64,000 nucleotides of DNA from Tautonia sociabilis (lineage in GTDB: Bacteria; Planctomycetota; Planctomycetia; Isosphaerales; Isosphaeraceae). This document shows, piece by piece, positions 16,240 to 24,597 of the stretch. Where the stretch lies: assembly GCF_003977685.1 (NCBI RefSeq), contig NZ_RYZH01000026.1:31228-95227 (forward strand), read 5' to 3'. Every line of letters starts with the position of its first letter. The stretch's first letter is position 1. A program made the position numbers and the translations under genes. The notes under the pieces are model-generated. The model was not told the origin of the DNA. It was given only the letters and a program-made list of their open reading frames with translations, and searched no databases.

Positions 16240-16335
16240 CGCCCGTGCTCTCTGTTCTCTTGCGCTCCGGCAACGTGTTCGTCCGTTCCTTCCCGAACCG
16301 TCAACATCGCGGTCATCGGAATGCGACCATCCCGA
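16240..16335. repeat. Dispersed intergenic element, copy A
   Basis: This segment aligns by eye with 60488-60645 after removing the heptamer array there. Shared blocks are CTGTTCTCTT, then TTGCGCTC/TTGCTCTC, GCAACG, CCGAAC, TCAAC/CCAAC, and GGTCATCGGAATGC versus GGTCAGCAGAATGC followed by ACCATCCC. It suggests a diverged repeat family rather than a gene. Confidence 0.6.
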
Positions 16336-16911
16336 CGAAGCGAACCCAACACATCGACGCAATACCATCTAAAAAAACAACTTACAACAAACTGCCTCAG
16401 CGCGCCGTCCGCGCCCTCGCCCGCGCGCTCGCCCTCCCTCCCGGGCACCGGGGAGTCTGCTCGCCCGCGCGATCGAGCGGCCTCATCCCTCGGATCGGGG
16501 AGGCGCCCCGGCGGCGGCGCTCTCCGGGAGCAGTCGCACCGAAACGAACCCGTTTTCTTACCGCAACCTTGGAATGCTCAACATGTTCCGTAATCACCGC
16601 TCAGCGCACCGAACCGCGTTGGAGTTCCCGATCGGCGCCGGGGGAGGGGGTCGTCGGCCGGCTCGACGGCCGAGGGCAGACGCGACTCAAGGGAGCCGGG
16701 CCCGGAGCGAAGGATCCTCGGCGGTCGGGGTCCCGATCAAGCACCGGCGACTCCTCCGTGGGCTTCCCCGAGGCGGGCCGCCATGCTGCAATGGAACGCC
16801 AAGGGCCGGACCGCCCCCGGGCCGATCGAGCCACCATGACCCGGGGCCATCGGTCACGGACCGCCGGCCCGACACCTCGTCCCCGCACCAGCAGAGAAAG
16901 GGCCCGACCCC

Positions 16912-17721
16912 ATGTTCCTGACGCCCGGACGCTCTCCGCTCCGATTCCTCGCCCCGGCCCTGGCCTTTGGCCTGCTCGTCCCGGCCGCCTCCTCCTCCCG
17001 AGCCCAGGCCCAGGACCAGGACGACCTGCCCAGCGCCGAGGAGATCCTGGCCAAATCCATCGAGGCCACCGGCGGGGTCGAGGCCTACCAGGCCCTCAGC
17101 TCCCGCAAGATCACCGGCAGCATCGAGTTCGCAGACCAGGGGCTCACGGGGGAGCTGACGATCATGCAGCAGGCCCCGAACAAGCTGAAGGTCATCCTCG
17201 AGCTGCCGGGCATCGGCACCATCATCGAAGGGACCGACGGTTCGGAGGTCTACGAGATCAACCCGATCACCGGGGAGCGGCTCAAGGAGGGGGCCGAGAA
17301 GGCCGCCACCCTCCGCGAGGCCGACTTCGACGCCGACCTGAACTGGAAGGAGCACTACGCCCAGGCCGAGACGACCGGCGTCGAGCAGGTGAACGACACC
17401 CGATGCTTCGTCGTCGAGATGACCCCCAAGGAGGGCACCATCGAGACCCGCTACTACGCCGCCGACTCCGGCCTGCTGCTTCGGGTCAAGCGGACGATCG
17501 AGTCTCCGATGGGAGCCGTGCCGGTCGAGTCCACGTTCTCCGACTTCCGGGAGGTCGACGGCGTCACGATGCCGTTCCAGAGCACCGATACGGTCCTCGG
17601 CCAGACGGTGAAGACGGCCTTCGCCGCGATCGAGCACGGCGTCACCTTCCCCGAGGGGACCTTCGACCTGCCCGAGCCCCTTCGGCCCACCGAGGATCGA
17701 CCGGACGATCACCGCGACTGA
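16912..17721 (+). CDS. LolA-like exported protein (outer-membrane lipoprotein-sorting family)
   Basis: The 269-residue product has a signal peptide (about 1-33) and begins its mature part EEILAKSIEATGGVEAYQAL. It continues as a beta-rich lipoprotein-sorting-like domain (ITGSIEF..., GTIIEGTDGSEVYEINPITG, TRCFVVEMTP, RYYAADSGLLLRV, FSDFREVDGVTMPF). Such proteins bind lipids or lipoproteins in the periplasm. Close relatives in planctomycetes stand alone, without LolCDE. Function is inferred only at fold level. An ACCCG repeat and rarA follow. Confidence 0.75.
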   Translation: MFLTPGRSPLRFLAPALAFGLLVPAASSSRAQAQDQDDLPSAEEILAKSIEATGGVEAYQALSSRKITGSIEFADQGLTGELTIMQQAPNKLKVILELPGIGTIIEGTDGSEVYEINPITGERLKEGAEKAATLREADFDADLNWKEHYAQAETTGVEQVNDTRCFVVEMTPKEGTIETRYYAADSGLLLRVKRTIESPMGAVPVESTFSDFREVDGVTMPFQSTDTVLGQTVKTAFAAIEHGVTFPEGTFDLPEPLRPTEDRPDDHRD

Positions 17722-17728
17722 CCACCCC

Positions 17729-17758
17729 ACCCGACCCGACCCGACCCGACCCGACCCA
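17729..17758. repeat. ACCCG pentamer repeat (about 6 copies)
   Basis: About six tandem ACCCG units lie between the LolA-like gene and rarA. They end at the AGGGAGA that serves as the rarA ribosome binding site. Confidence 0.8.
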
Positions 17759-17771
17759 GGGAGAATCCACC

Positions 17772-19178
17772 ATGTCGAGCCGGCGGACCGGCCTCCTGTT
17801 CGACGAGCCGGACGAGGGCGGGTCCGCCCTGGAGGTCGACCCGTCGGCGCCGCTGGCCGAGCGGATGCGACCCAGGTCGCTCGACGAGTTCGTCGGCCAG
17901 GAGCACCTGATCGGCCCGGGAAAGATGCTCCGGAGGCTGGTGGAGGGGACGGGGAGGCTCCCGTCGCTGATCCTCTGGGGGCCGCCGGGATCGGGCAAGA
18001 CGACCCTGGCCCGGCTGCTGGCGATGCGGGAGCGGACCCGGTTCGCCCCGCTCTCGGCCGTGCTGGCCGGGGTGAAGGAGCTGCGCGAGGCGATCTCCCA
18101 GGCCCGGGAGGCCCGCCGGCACTTCATCCACACGTTGCTCTTCATCGATGAAATCCACCGCTTCAACAAGGCCCAGCAGGACGCCCTGCTGCCGAGCGTC
18201 GAGGACGGCACGGTCACGCTCGTCGGCGCGACGACGGAGAACCCCTCGTTCGAGGTGAACGCGGCGCTGCTGTCGCGCTGCAAGACGGTGATCCTGCACC
18301 CGCTGGGCGAGGACCAGATCGTCTCGCTGCTGCGCCGGGCGCTGGAGGACGGCGAGCGCGGCCTGGCGGCGCTTCGGCCCGAGGTGCCCGACGCGGAGCT
18401 CGGCCGGCTGGCCCGGTTCTCCGGAGGGGACGTGCGGGTGGCGCTCTCGGCGCTGGAGGCGGCGGTGCTCTCGGTCCCTCCAGGGCCAGACGGCCTGCGT
18501 CGCGTGGACGAGGCCACCGTCGTCGAGGCCCTGGGCCGCTCCCGGTTTTCCTACGACAAGGGGGGAGAGGATCACTACAACCTCGCCTCGGCCCTGATCA
18601 AGAGCCTGAGGAACTCCGACGGCGACGCGGCCCTGTACTGGCTCGCCCGACTGATCGAGGGCGGGGCGGACCCGGTCTTCATCGCCCGCCGGCTCTGCAT
18701 CCTGGCGAGCGAGGACATCGGCCTGGCCGACCCTCAGGCGATGGTGCAGGCGCACGCCGCGGCGGAGATCACCCGGCTGATCGGCCTGCCGGAGGCCCTC
18801 TACCCGCTGGCTCAGGCGACGATCTACCTGGCCCGGGCGCCGAAGTCGGACCTCGTGAAGCGAGCCTACCAGGCGGCGTCGAGCGACGCCGCCGCCTCCG
18901 CCCGAGAGCCGGTGCCGCTGCACCTGCGCAACGCCGTCACCCCGCTGATGGCCGGGGCTGGCTACGGCCGGGGCTACCGCTCCGTCCACGACGACCCCGC
19001 CGCTCGGGAGGAGATGGCCTGCCTGCCCGACCTCCTGCGGGGTCGTCGCTACCTGGACTCCCCTCCCGGGGACTCTCCCGGCCACTCGCGAGAAGGCGGC
19101 CCACCCTCCGCGTCGGCCGCCGGGGCGTCGTCGCCTTCAAACGCCTCGACAGCGTGCTCAGCGACCCGGACCACATAG
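17772..19178 (+). CDS. rarA: Replication-associated recombination protein A (RarA/MgsA) AAA+ ATPase
   Basis: RarA is a clamp-loader-like AAA+ ATPase acting at stalled replication forks. The 468-residue protein shows RMRPRSLDEFVGQEHLIG, Walker A GPPGSGKTTLA, Walker B LLFIDEIHRFNKAQQDALLP, sensor 1 GATTENPSFEVN, SRC arginine finger and the C-terminal MgsA part (YDKGGEDHYNLASALIKS, DGDAALYWLARLIEGG). The family usually ends near ...RYLDSP. Here about 35 extra Ser/Pro/Ala residues are read from the antisense of the converging sulfatase gene (130-bp overlap). Start ATG has AGGGAGA upstream. Confidence 0.95.
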   Translation: MSSRRTGLLFDEPDEGGSALEVDPSAPLAERMRPRSLDEFVGQEHLIGPGKMLRRLVEGTGRLPSLILWGPPGSGKTTLARLLAMRERTRFAPLSAVLAGVKELREAISQAREARRHFIHTLLFIDEIHRFNKAQQDALLPSVEDGTVTLVGATTENPSFEVNAALLSRCKTVILHPLGEDQIVSLLRRALEDGERGLAALRPEVPDAELGRLARFSGGDVRVALSALEAAVLSVPPGPDGLRRVDEATVVEALGRSRFSYDKGGEDHYNLASALIKSLRNSDGDAALYWLARLIEGGADPVFIARRLCILASEDIGLADPQAMVQAHAAAEITRLIGLPEALYPLAQATIYLARAPKSDLVKRAYQAASSDAAASAREPVPLHLRNAVTPLMAGAGYGRGYRSVHDDPAAREEMACLPDLLRGRRYLDSPPGDSPGHSREGGPPSASAAGASSPSNASTACSATRTT

Positions 19179-21040
19179 TCGTTCGGGTCCTTCAGGGCCG
19201 TCCGCAAGGCGGCCTCGGCCGGGGAAGCCCGTTCATCAAGACGATCAAGCACGTTGATCGCAAGCAAGCGAACCCAATCGTTGTCGCTGGCCAGGGCGTT
19301 GATCAGAGGGGGCAGGGCCGAGTCGTCCCGGCCAAGTCGGGCGAGGGCGTCGGCGGCGGCGACCCGGACCCAGGGAGCCGGATCGTTGGTCGCGGTGACA
19401 AGCCGAGAGGAGACGGGAAGGGCGGAGTCTCCCCGGATCGCCAAGCCGGTGGCGGCCCACCAGCGGACGGCCGGATCGGGGTCATCGAGCAGGGCGGCCA
19501 GGTCGTCCACGTCGGACGGGTCTCCCCGGCCGGCGAGATCGGCGGCGGCGGCGATCCGGGCGATCGGGTAGATCGTCGGGTCCTCCCGAACCGCGTCATA
19601 CGGCGGGCGGTCGCCGAACCGAGTGCGGAGGTCCGCCTCGGTGAGCAGGCCGAGGTCGACGATCTCAAGCTGCCAGCGGCGGTGCTCGGCTCGGAGGCGC
19701 TCCAGGATCGCTCGGTGCTCGGGCGAGCCGGCCAGGTTGTTCACCTCGAAGGGGTCGGCCTCGGTGTCGTACAGCTCCTCGGCCGGCTTCTCCAGGGCCA
19801 TGAACGCGGCGGGAGGGCCGGTCAGGGCGCCGGCGTCGGCCATTCGCTGCCAGTCCTGCATCGTCGGCATCTCGTACATGTAGCTGATGTGCTGATGGTG
19901 AAAGTAGGGAAGCTGAGGCAAATAGTTCCGGATATACTTGTATCGTTCATCTCGGACCATCCGGATCAGATCGTAGCGCTCGTCCATGCGGTCTCGGAAG
20001 CCGTGGACATACCTCCTGGGCTCTCCGGCTCGGTCGCCGAGGAAGGCGGAGCCCTGCATGTGGGCGGGGATCTCCAGCCCGGCGAGGCTGAGGACGGTGG
20101 GGGCGAGGTCGACGAAGCTGATCAGCCGGTCGGTTTCCGAGCCGGGGGGGCCGGGGGCGAATCGGGAGTACTTCTCCGGGAACCGGACGATGAAGGGGAC
20201 CTTCGTGCTGGAGTCGTACAGCCATCGCTTGCCCCGGGGCATGCCGGCGCCGTGGTCGGAGTAGAAGAAGACGATCGTGTCGTCGGCCAGGCCGTCGGCC
20301 TCGAGCTGATCGAGCAGGGCGCCGACCTGCTTGTCCATGAACGTGATCATGTCGGCGTACCGGGCCCAGTCCCGTCGGACGGCGGGAGTGTCGGGGTGGT
20401 AGGGGGGGACGGGGGCGTCGGCGGGGTCGTGCCGCTCTCCGGGGGCGAACCCGGCCACGCGGTCGCGGTACTGGTCCTCGGGCAGCCGGATCTGGCTCTC
20501 GTGGCTCGAGGTGAAGTTGAAGACGGCGAAGAAGGGCTGGCCCTCGGCCCGGTTGCGGTAGGAGGCCGTGGTGCTGGACTCGTCCCAGGTCCCCTCGGGG
20601 GTGGGCAGGTTGTAGTCGGTCTTGACGTTGTTGGTGCAGTAGTAGCCGGCGTCCCGGAGGTAGGAGGGGAACAGGAGGACCCCCTCGGGCAGCGTGCCCT
20701 GGCAGCGCATGTGCTGCGAGCCGATCGAGGGTGGGAACATGCCGGTGATGATCGTCGACCGGGCCGGGGCGCAGACGCCGATCGGGGCGAAGGCGTTGCG
20801 GTAGCGGACCCCCTGCGAGGCCAGGCGGTCGATGTTCGGCGTCACGGCGTACGGGTCGCCGAAGGCGCCGACGTTCGGGCTGATGTCCTCGCAGGTGATC
20901 CAGAGGATGTTCGGGCGGTCGGGGCTCTCGCCGTCGGCCGGTCGGGAGCGGGCGTCCGCCGGCTCGGAGGCGAGCAACCCGGCCAGGAGGCAGGAGCAGA
21001 AGCGGACGAAAGAGCGGAAACGAAGCGTTCGAGTCGTCAT
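19049..21040 (-). CDS. Exported sulfatase with C-terminal HEAT-like repeats
   Basis: The 663-residue protein has an N-terminal signal region (about 8-30) and a sulfatase domain (about 42-505). Visible motifs are RPNILWITCEDISPN, the formylglycine site C90-A-P-A-R94 followed by STIITG, and YSDHGAGMPRGKRW. The last 140 residues contain helical HEAT-type repeats (DDLAALLDDPDPAVRWWAA, WVRVAAADALARLG, NDWVRLLAINVLDRL). Planctomycetes frequently append HEAT repeats to sulfatases, probably for protein or glycan docking. Periplasmic glycan desulfation is likely. Its 3' end overlaps rarA by 130 bp on the opposite strand. Confidence 0.94.
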   Translation of the reverse strand: MTTRTLRFRSFVRFCSCLLAGLLASEPADARSRPADGESPDRPNILWITCEDISPNVGAFGDPYAVTPNIDRLASQGVRYRNAFAPIGVCAPARSTIITGMFPPSIGSQHMRCQGTLPEGVLLFPSYLRDAGYYCTNNVKTDYNLPTPEGTWDESSTTASYRNRAEGQPFFAVFNFTSSHESQIRLPEDQYRDRVAGFAPGERHDPADAPVPPYHPDTPAVRRDWARYADMITFMDKQVGALLDQLEADGLADDTIVFFYSDHGAGMPRGKRWLYDSSTKVPFIVRFPEKYSRFAPGPPGSETDRLISFVDLAPTVLSLAGLEIPAHMQGSAFLGDRAGEPRRYVHGFRDRMDERYDLIRMVRDERYKYIRNYLPQLPYFHHQHISYMYEMPTMQDWQRMADAGALTGPPAAFMALEKPAEELYDTEADPFEVNNLAGSPEHRAILERLRAEHRRWQLEIVDLGLLTEADLRTRFGDRPPYDAVREDPTIYPIARIAAAADLAGRGDPSDVDDLAALLDDPDPAVRWWAATGLAIRGDSALPVSSRLVTATNDPAPWVRVAAADALARLGRDDSALPPLINALASDNDWVRLLAINVLDRLDERASPAEAALRTALKDPNDYVVRVAEHAVEAFEGDDAPAADAEGGPPSREWPGESPGGESR

Positions 21041-21286
21041 GGCGGCGGTCCCTCGGACGGTGGTCCGGGCCGGGAGGGCGGTCGGGGCCTCGTTCGGGCC
21101 CGGCGAGGGAGAAGGGGGGCCGGACCCGCCCCCGAAGCAGGACTATCAGAACCCGGGCCGACGGGCAAGGAGGCGAGCCCGTTGCCCGTCGCCTCGTCTC
21201 GGGCTAGATTTGCGCAGGAATGCCTCCGCCGGCGCGGCCGGACGGCGCCCCCGAACCCGCCCCCTCCCCAGGGGAGAGGACCGACG

Positions 21287-21652
21287 ATGAGCGACCCCAA
21301 CGAGCCCCAGTTCGTCGCCGAGGACGTCGACGCCGCGACGGTCGCCCGGATCACGGCGAAGGAGATCCGGCACCCCGAAGCGGCCACCGCGCTGGGAGCG
21401 CAGCTCAAGGGGCTGGTGGAGCAGCACAGCCGCACCCGAATCGTCGTCGACCTGGACTCCTGCCGCTACATCAGCAGCACCGGGTTCGCGGCGCTGCTGG
21501 GCCTGGGCCGGCTGCTCCGCCAGCACGGCGGCCGGATGGCGCTGTGCCGGGTCGACCCCGACGTCCTCGTCGGGGCCCGGATCATCGGCATCGAGCAGGT
21601 CGCGCCGATCTTCGAGACCGAGAGCCAGGCAATCGCTCACGTCTCGGCCTGA
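21287..21652 (+). CDS. STAS-domain protein (anti-sigma-factor-antagonist type)
   Basis: A single 121-residue STAS domain, including TRIVVDLDSCRYISSTGFAA with the Ser position phosphorylated in SpoIIAA-like proteins, then LLGLGRLLRQHGGRMALCRVDPDV. It resembles the STAS halves of the FHA-STAS protein at 2078-3892. Likely a partner-switch component, but no kinase or sigma partner is adjacent. The ATG was chosen over upstream open frame because GGGGAGAGG lies 7 bp upstream and the domain begins there. Confidence 0.9.
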   Translation: MSDPNEPQFVAEDVDAATVARITAKEIRHPEAATALGAQLKGLVEQHSRTRIVVDLDSCRYISSTGFAALLGLGRLLRQHGGRMALCRVDPDVLVGARIIGIEQVAPIFETESQAIAHVSA

Positions 21653-21702
21653 CGCTCCCTCCCCCGGCCCTCCGCCCGGCCGGCTCAGGACGGCCGGCCG
21701 GC

Positions 21703-22659
21703 TCAGACCGGCAGGGGTTCGAGCAGGGCGGCGTCGGCCTCCTCCGAGAGCCGGCGGACGACCTCGGCGGGGAGGGGCCGGTCGAGCGCCCCGGCGTTGT
21801 CGACCACCTGCTCCGGCCGCTTGGCGCCGAAGAGGGCCACGCCGACCCCCGGCTGGTCGAGCACCCAGCGCAGGGCCACTTGGGCGGGGGTCTGGCCGAG
21901 CCCCTCGGCGGCCTCTCGCACGGCATCGGCCACGCGGAGGTTGCGCAGGAAGCGGTCGCCGGAGAAGTTGTCGTAGCGGTGGCGGCGGTCGTCGCGGTCG
22001 AAGGTCGAGCCGGCGGTGAACTTGCCGGTGAGCAGCCCCTGGGCGAGCGACCCCCAGGTGACGACCGTGATCCGCTCCCGGTCGGCGATCGCCCGGAGGG
22101 GGCCGAGCGCGCCGCGGTCGACCAGGCTGAAGGGAAGCTGGACGGCGTGGACCGGGCCGACGGCCAGGGCGCGCTCGATCAGCTCGGGCCCGACGTTGGA
22201 CAGGCCAATCATGCGGATCTGGCCGGCGTCTCGGCGGCGGAGCAGCTCGAGCATCGTCTCCTCGATCGGCGTCCGGCCATCGGGCCAGTGCAGGTAGTAG
22301 AGCGGGATGCAGTCGAGGCGGAGCCGTCGCAGGCTCCCCTCCAGCGCCCGGCGGAGGTGGGCGGGGGAGGCGTCCTTGGTCATCGCGCCGTCGTCTGCTC
22401 GGCGGACGCCGAACTTGGTGGCCACAACGACCCGCTCTCGGTCGGGCCCGAGCGCCGAGGCGAGCACCTCCTCCGAGTGCCCCAGGCCATACACGTCGGC
22501 CGTGTCGAAGTGGTCGATCCCCAGGTCGAGCGCCCGGCGGACGGCGCCGGCCGACTCGTGGTCGTCGACGTGCCCCCAGCCGTGGCCCCCGATCGGGCAG
22601 CCCCCCAGGCCGAGCCGGGAGATCAGCGGGCCGTCGGGGCCGAGTCGGGTCCTCTCCAT
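21703..22659 (-). CDS. Aldo/keto reductase
   Basis: A 318-residue TIM-barrel NADPH oxidoreductase. Visible are the starting block LGLGGCPIGG, D-x3-Y in DTADVYGLGHSEE, catalytic Lys in VVVATKFG and His in YLHWPD. RMIGLSN and a C-terminal cofactor-binding part follow. It resembles the group acting on sugars and small aldehydes. Its start overlaps the end of the sugar-transferase gene by 37 bp, so it is probably translationally coupled at the end of a polysaccharide operon. The substrate may be sugar-related. Confidence 0.93.
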   Translation of the reverse strand: MERTRLGPDGPLISRLGLGGCPIGGHGWGHVDDHESAGAVRRALDLGIDHFDTADVYGLGHSEEVLASALGPDRERVVVATKFGVRRADDGAMTKDASPAHLRRALEGSLRRLRLDCIPLYYLHWPDGRTPIEETMLELLRRRDAGQIRMIGLSNVGPELIERALAVGPVHAVQLPFSLVDRGALGPLRAIADRERITVVTWGSLAQGLLTGKFTAGSTFDRDDRRHRYDNFSGDRFLRNLRVADAVREAAEGLGQTPAQVALRWVLDQPGVGVALFGAKRPEQVVDNAGALDRPLPAEVVRRLSEEADAALLEPLPV

Positions 22660-23333
22660 CGCGGCGATGCTCCCCGGAACGGTTTGGAAAGGACGAGCAG
22701 GGCGGTCCGGGCCAGGATCGCCAGATCGAGGCCGAGCGACCGCTCCTCGACGTATCGGAGTCGCAACGCATTCTTGCGCGGCAGGACCAGAGCGCGGAAG
22801 GTGCCGTCGGGGTCGTCGCCGCCAACCACCTCCTGCAGGTCGCCGAACTCCAGGCAGGCCAGGTCGGTGATCCCCGGCCGCACGGAGAGGATCCGGCGCT
22901 CGTCCTCGGTGTATGCGTCGGTGTACTCGGCCACCTCGGGCCTGGGGCCGACGAGGCTCATGTCGCCGGCCAGGACGTTGAGGAGCTGCGGCAGCTCGTC
23001 GAGCTTGTACCGCCGCAGCACGGCGCCGACCCGGGTGATCCTCGGGTCCCCCTTGCCGGTGGTTGTGCCGCCGAGGGACTCGGCGTCGACAACCATCGAC
23101 CGGAACTTGTAGATACGAAACGGCCTCCCGTCCTTGCCCGTCCGCACTCCCCGGTAGAAGACCGGGCCGGGGGACGAGAGGAGGACGGCCAGGCCGATCG
23201 CCAGCAGCAGCGGTCCGATCACCAGCAGGCCGGCGAGGGCGGCGAGCACGTCGATGGCCCGCTTGATCGCCTCGTAGGAGGAGCCGGCGCGGCGGGCCGG
23301 CCGCGGCGGGGCGATCGTCTCAAGCGGCGACAT
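22623..23333 (-). CDS. Bacterial sugar transferase (undecaprenyl-phosphate priming glycosyltransferase)
   Basis: The 236-residue protein begins with a membrane helix (VLAALAGLLVIGPLLLAIGL). It then has the conserved cytosolic catalytic region: GPVFYRGVRTGKDGRPF, YKFRSM, LRRYKLDELPQLLN and GDMSLVGPRP. This WbaP/EpsL-like family transfers a sugar phosphate to undecaprenyl phosphate to start exopolysaccharide repeat synthesis. It overlaps the GT4 gene upstream by 14 bp and the reductase downstream by 37 bp, a tight operon. Confidence 0.94.
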   Translation of the reverse strand: MSPLETIAPPRPARRAGSSYEAIKRAIDVLAALAGLLVIGPLLLAIGLAVLLSSPGPVFYRGVRTGKDGRPFRIYKFRSMVVDAESLGGTTTGKGDPRITRVGAVLRRYKLDELPQLLNVLAGDMSLVGPRPEVAEYTDAYTEDERRILSVRPGITDLACLEFGDLQEVVGGDDPDGTFRALVLPRKNALRLRYVEERSLGLDLAILARTALLVLSKPFRGASPRWRGPDSAPTAR

Positions 23334-24597
23334 GGCGGGCGGCCCCGAGCGATTCCAGGTGGTCGGCCATCGCGCCGAAGACGCGGTCGGCCGTGAAGCG
23401 ATCGCGGTAGAGGCGCCAGGCGTTGACCGACAGCTCGGCCAGGCGGGAGCGATCGTCGTCGAGCGCCTCCAGGGCGTCGGCCAGGCGATCGGGGCGGCCG
23501 AACTCGTAGGAGACGCCGCAGTCGTGCCGGCCGAGCAGGTCGGCGAGCACGCCGTCGAGCCCGGTGAGGACGGGGAGCCCGGCCGAAAGGTACTCGACCG
23601 GCTTGTTCGGCATCCCCATCACATAGTTGGGGATCTTCGCGTAAGGGGCCAGGCCGACGGAGGAGGCCCGCATCAGGGTCCAGATCTCGGCGGCGCCGAC
23701 CCAGCCGGGCAGCAGGACGTTCCCGAGCCCGGCGGCCCGGCGGCGGAGGCGCTCCAGGCGGTCTCCGGTGCCGCAGAGGACGAAGCGGATCGACCGGCGG
23801 CGGTCGCGGAGGATTCGGGCCGCGTCGACGACGGTGTGCAGCTCCGACTGCCGGCCCATCGCCCCGAAGTAGCAGGCGATCAGCTCCCCCTCGGGGAACC
23901 GGGAGGGGTCCAGCCCTCGGCCGGCCCAGGAGAGCCGGGCGGCGGCGATGGCGCTGTCGGAGGGGCGGCGGGCCTCGTAGGCCATGGGGAAGTCGCGGTC
24001 GACGGGGCGGCGGCCCCGGCCGGCGTAGCCGAGCGCCCAGTCGACGAAGGCGGGGGTTGTGCCGAGGATCGCGTCGGCTCCGGCGCACGCCTGCTTCGTG
24101 TCCCGGATCATCGAGCGGAGGGCCATGGCCGCCGCCCCCCGGGCCCAGCCGGGGGCCAGGTCGAGGATCAGGTCGGGCCAGAGGTCGCGGACGTCTAGCA
24201 CCACGGGCACGCCGAACTCCCGGCCGAAGCGGACGGCGGCGGCGCTGACCTCGGCCGTCGGCAGGGAGGAGACGATCAGGTCCGGCGGCGCTTCCCTCCT
24301 GGCCAGCTCGGCGAACCGAGTCGCGGTCACGCGATGGCTGGCGATCCGGGCGAGGGAGACGTTCCGGCGGTAGAGCGGCGCGTGGATCAGGCGGAGCCGG
24401 TAGCGGTCGCCGAGGAGGAGATCGGCGTCCTGGTCGGCCCGGTGGCGCTTCTCAGCGTGGTTGACCGTGGAGGACCACCAGACGACCTCGTGGCCGCGGT
24501 GGACCAGCTCCCGGGCGAGCATGCCGGTGCGGAAGAGGCGGGGGTCGGTCGCGTCGATCGGCAGCGGCTCGCCGAGCTTGATGAGCCAGATCTTCAT
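23320..24597 (-). CDS. Glycosyltransferase family 4 protein
   Basis: The 425-residue GT-B enzyme starts MKIWLIKLGEPLPIDATDPR and has GMLARELVHRGHEVVWW in its N-terminal domain. The C-terminal nucleotide-sugar domain includes LIACYFGAMGRQSELHTVVDAA, VLCGTGDRLERL, and GMPNKPVEYLSAGLPVL carrying the E-x7-E-like region. It probably adds a sugar to the growing exopolysaccharide unit on the cytosolic face. Its ATG overlaps the stop of the upstream methyltransferase (ATGA), indicating coupling. The start at 24597 was chosen for this overlap rather than an upstream codon. Confidence 0.93.
   Translation of the reverse strand: MKIWLIKLGEPLPIDATDPRLFRTGMLARELVHRGHEVVWWSSTVNHAEKRHRADQDADLLLGDRYRLRLIHAPLYRRNVSLARIASHRVTATRFAELARREAPPDLIVSSLPTAEVSAAAVRFGREFGVPVVLDVRDLWPDLILDLAPGWARGAAAMALRSMIRDTKQACAGADAILGTTPAFVDWALGYAGRGRRPVDRDFPMAYEARRPSDSAIAAARLSWAGRGLDPSRFPEGELIACYFGAMGRQSELHTVVDAARILRDRRRSIRFVLCGTGDRLERLRRRAAGLGNVLLPGWVGAAEIWTLMRASSVGLAPYAKIPNYVMGMPNKPVEYLSAGLPVLTGLDGVLADLLGRHDCGVSYEFGRPDRLADALEALDDDRSRLAELSVNAWRLYRDRFTADRVFGAMADHLESLGAARHVAA

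Larger units (their letters stand above)
15550..16911. other. 1.36-kb repeat-rich gene-free region
   Basis: No convincing gene lies between queA and the LolA-like gene. It contains the queA 3'-end copy, a 31-bp direct repeat (15647-15677 and 15722-15752, one mismatch), GGTCCC repeats near 15808, 35-bp tandem repeats (16090-16226) and a dispersed element (about 16240-16335). It also has an A-rich patch at about 16370-16390. Long open frames here are Arg/Pro/Ser-rich and carry the repeats through all phases, which argues against coding. Confidence 0.7.

Noticed and set aside
19154..21286. Plus-strand open frame upstream of the STAS gene
   Set aside because: Antisense of the sulfatase-HEAT gene; the STAS start at 21287 has its own ribosome binding site.
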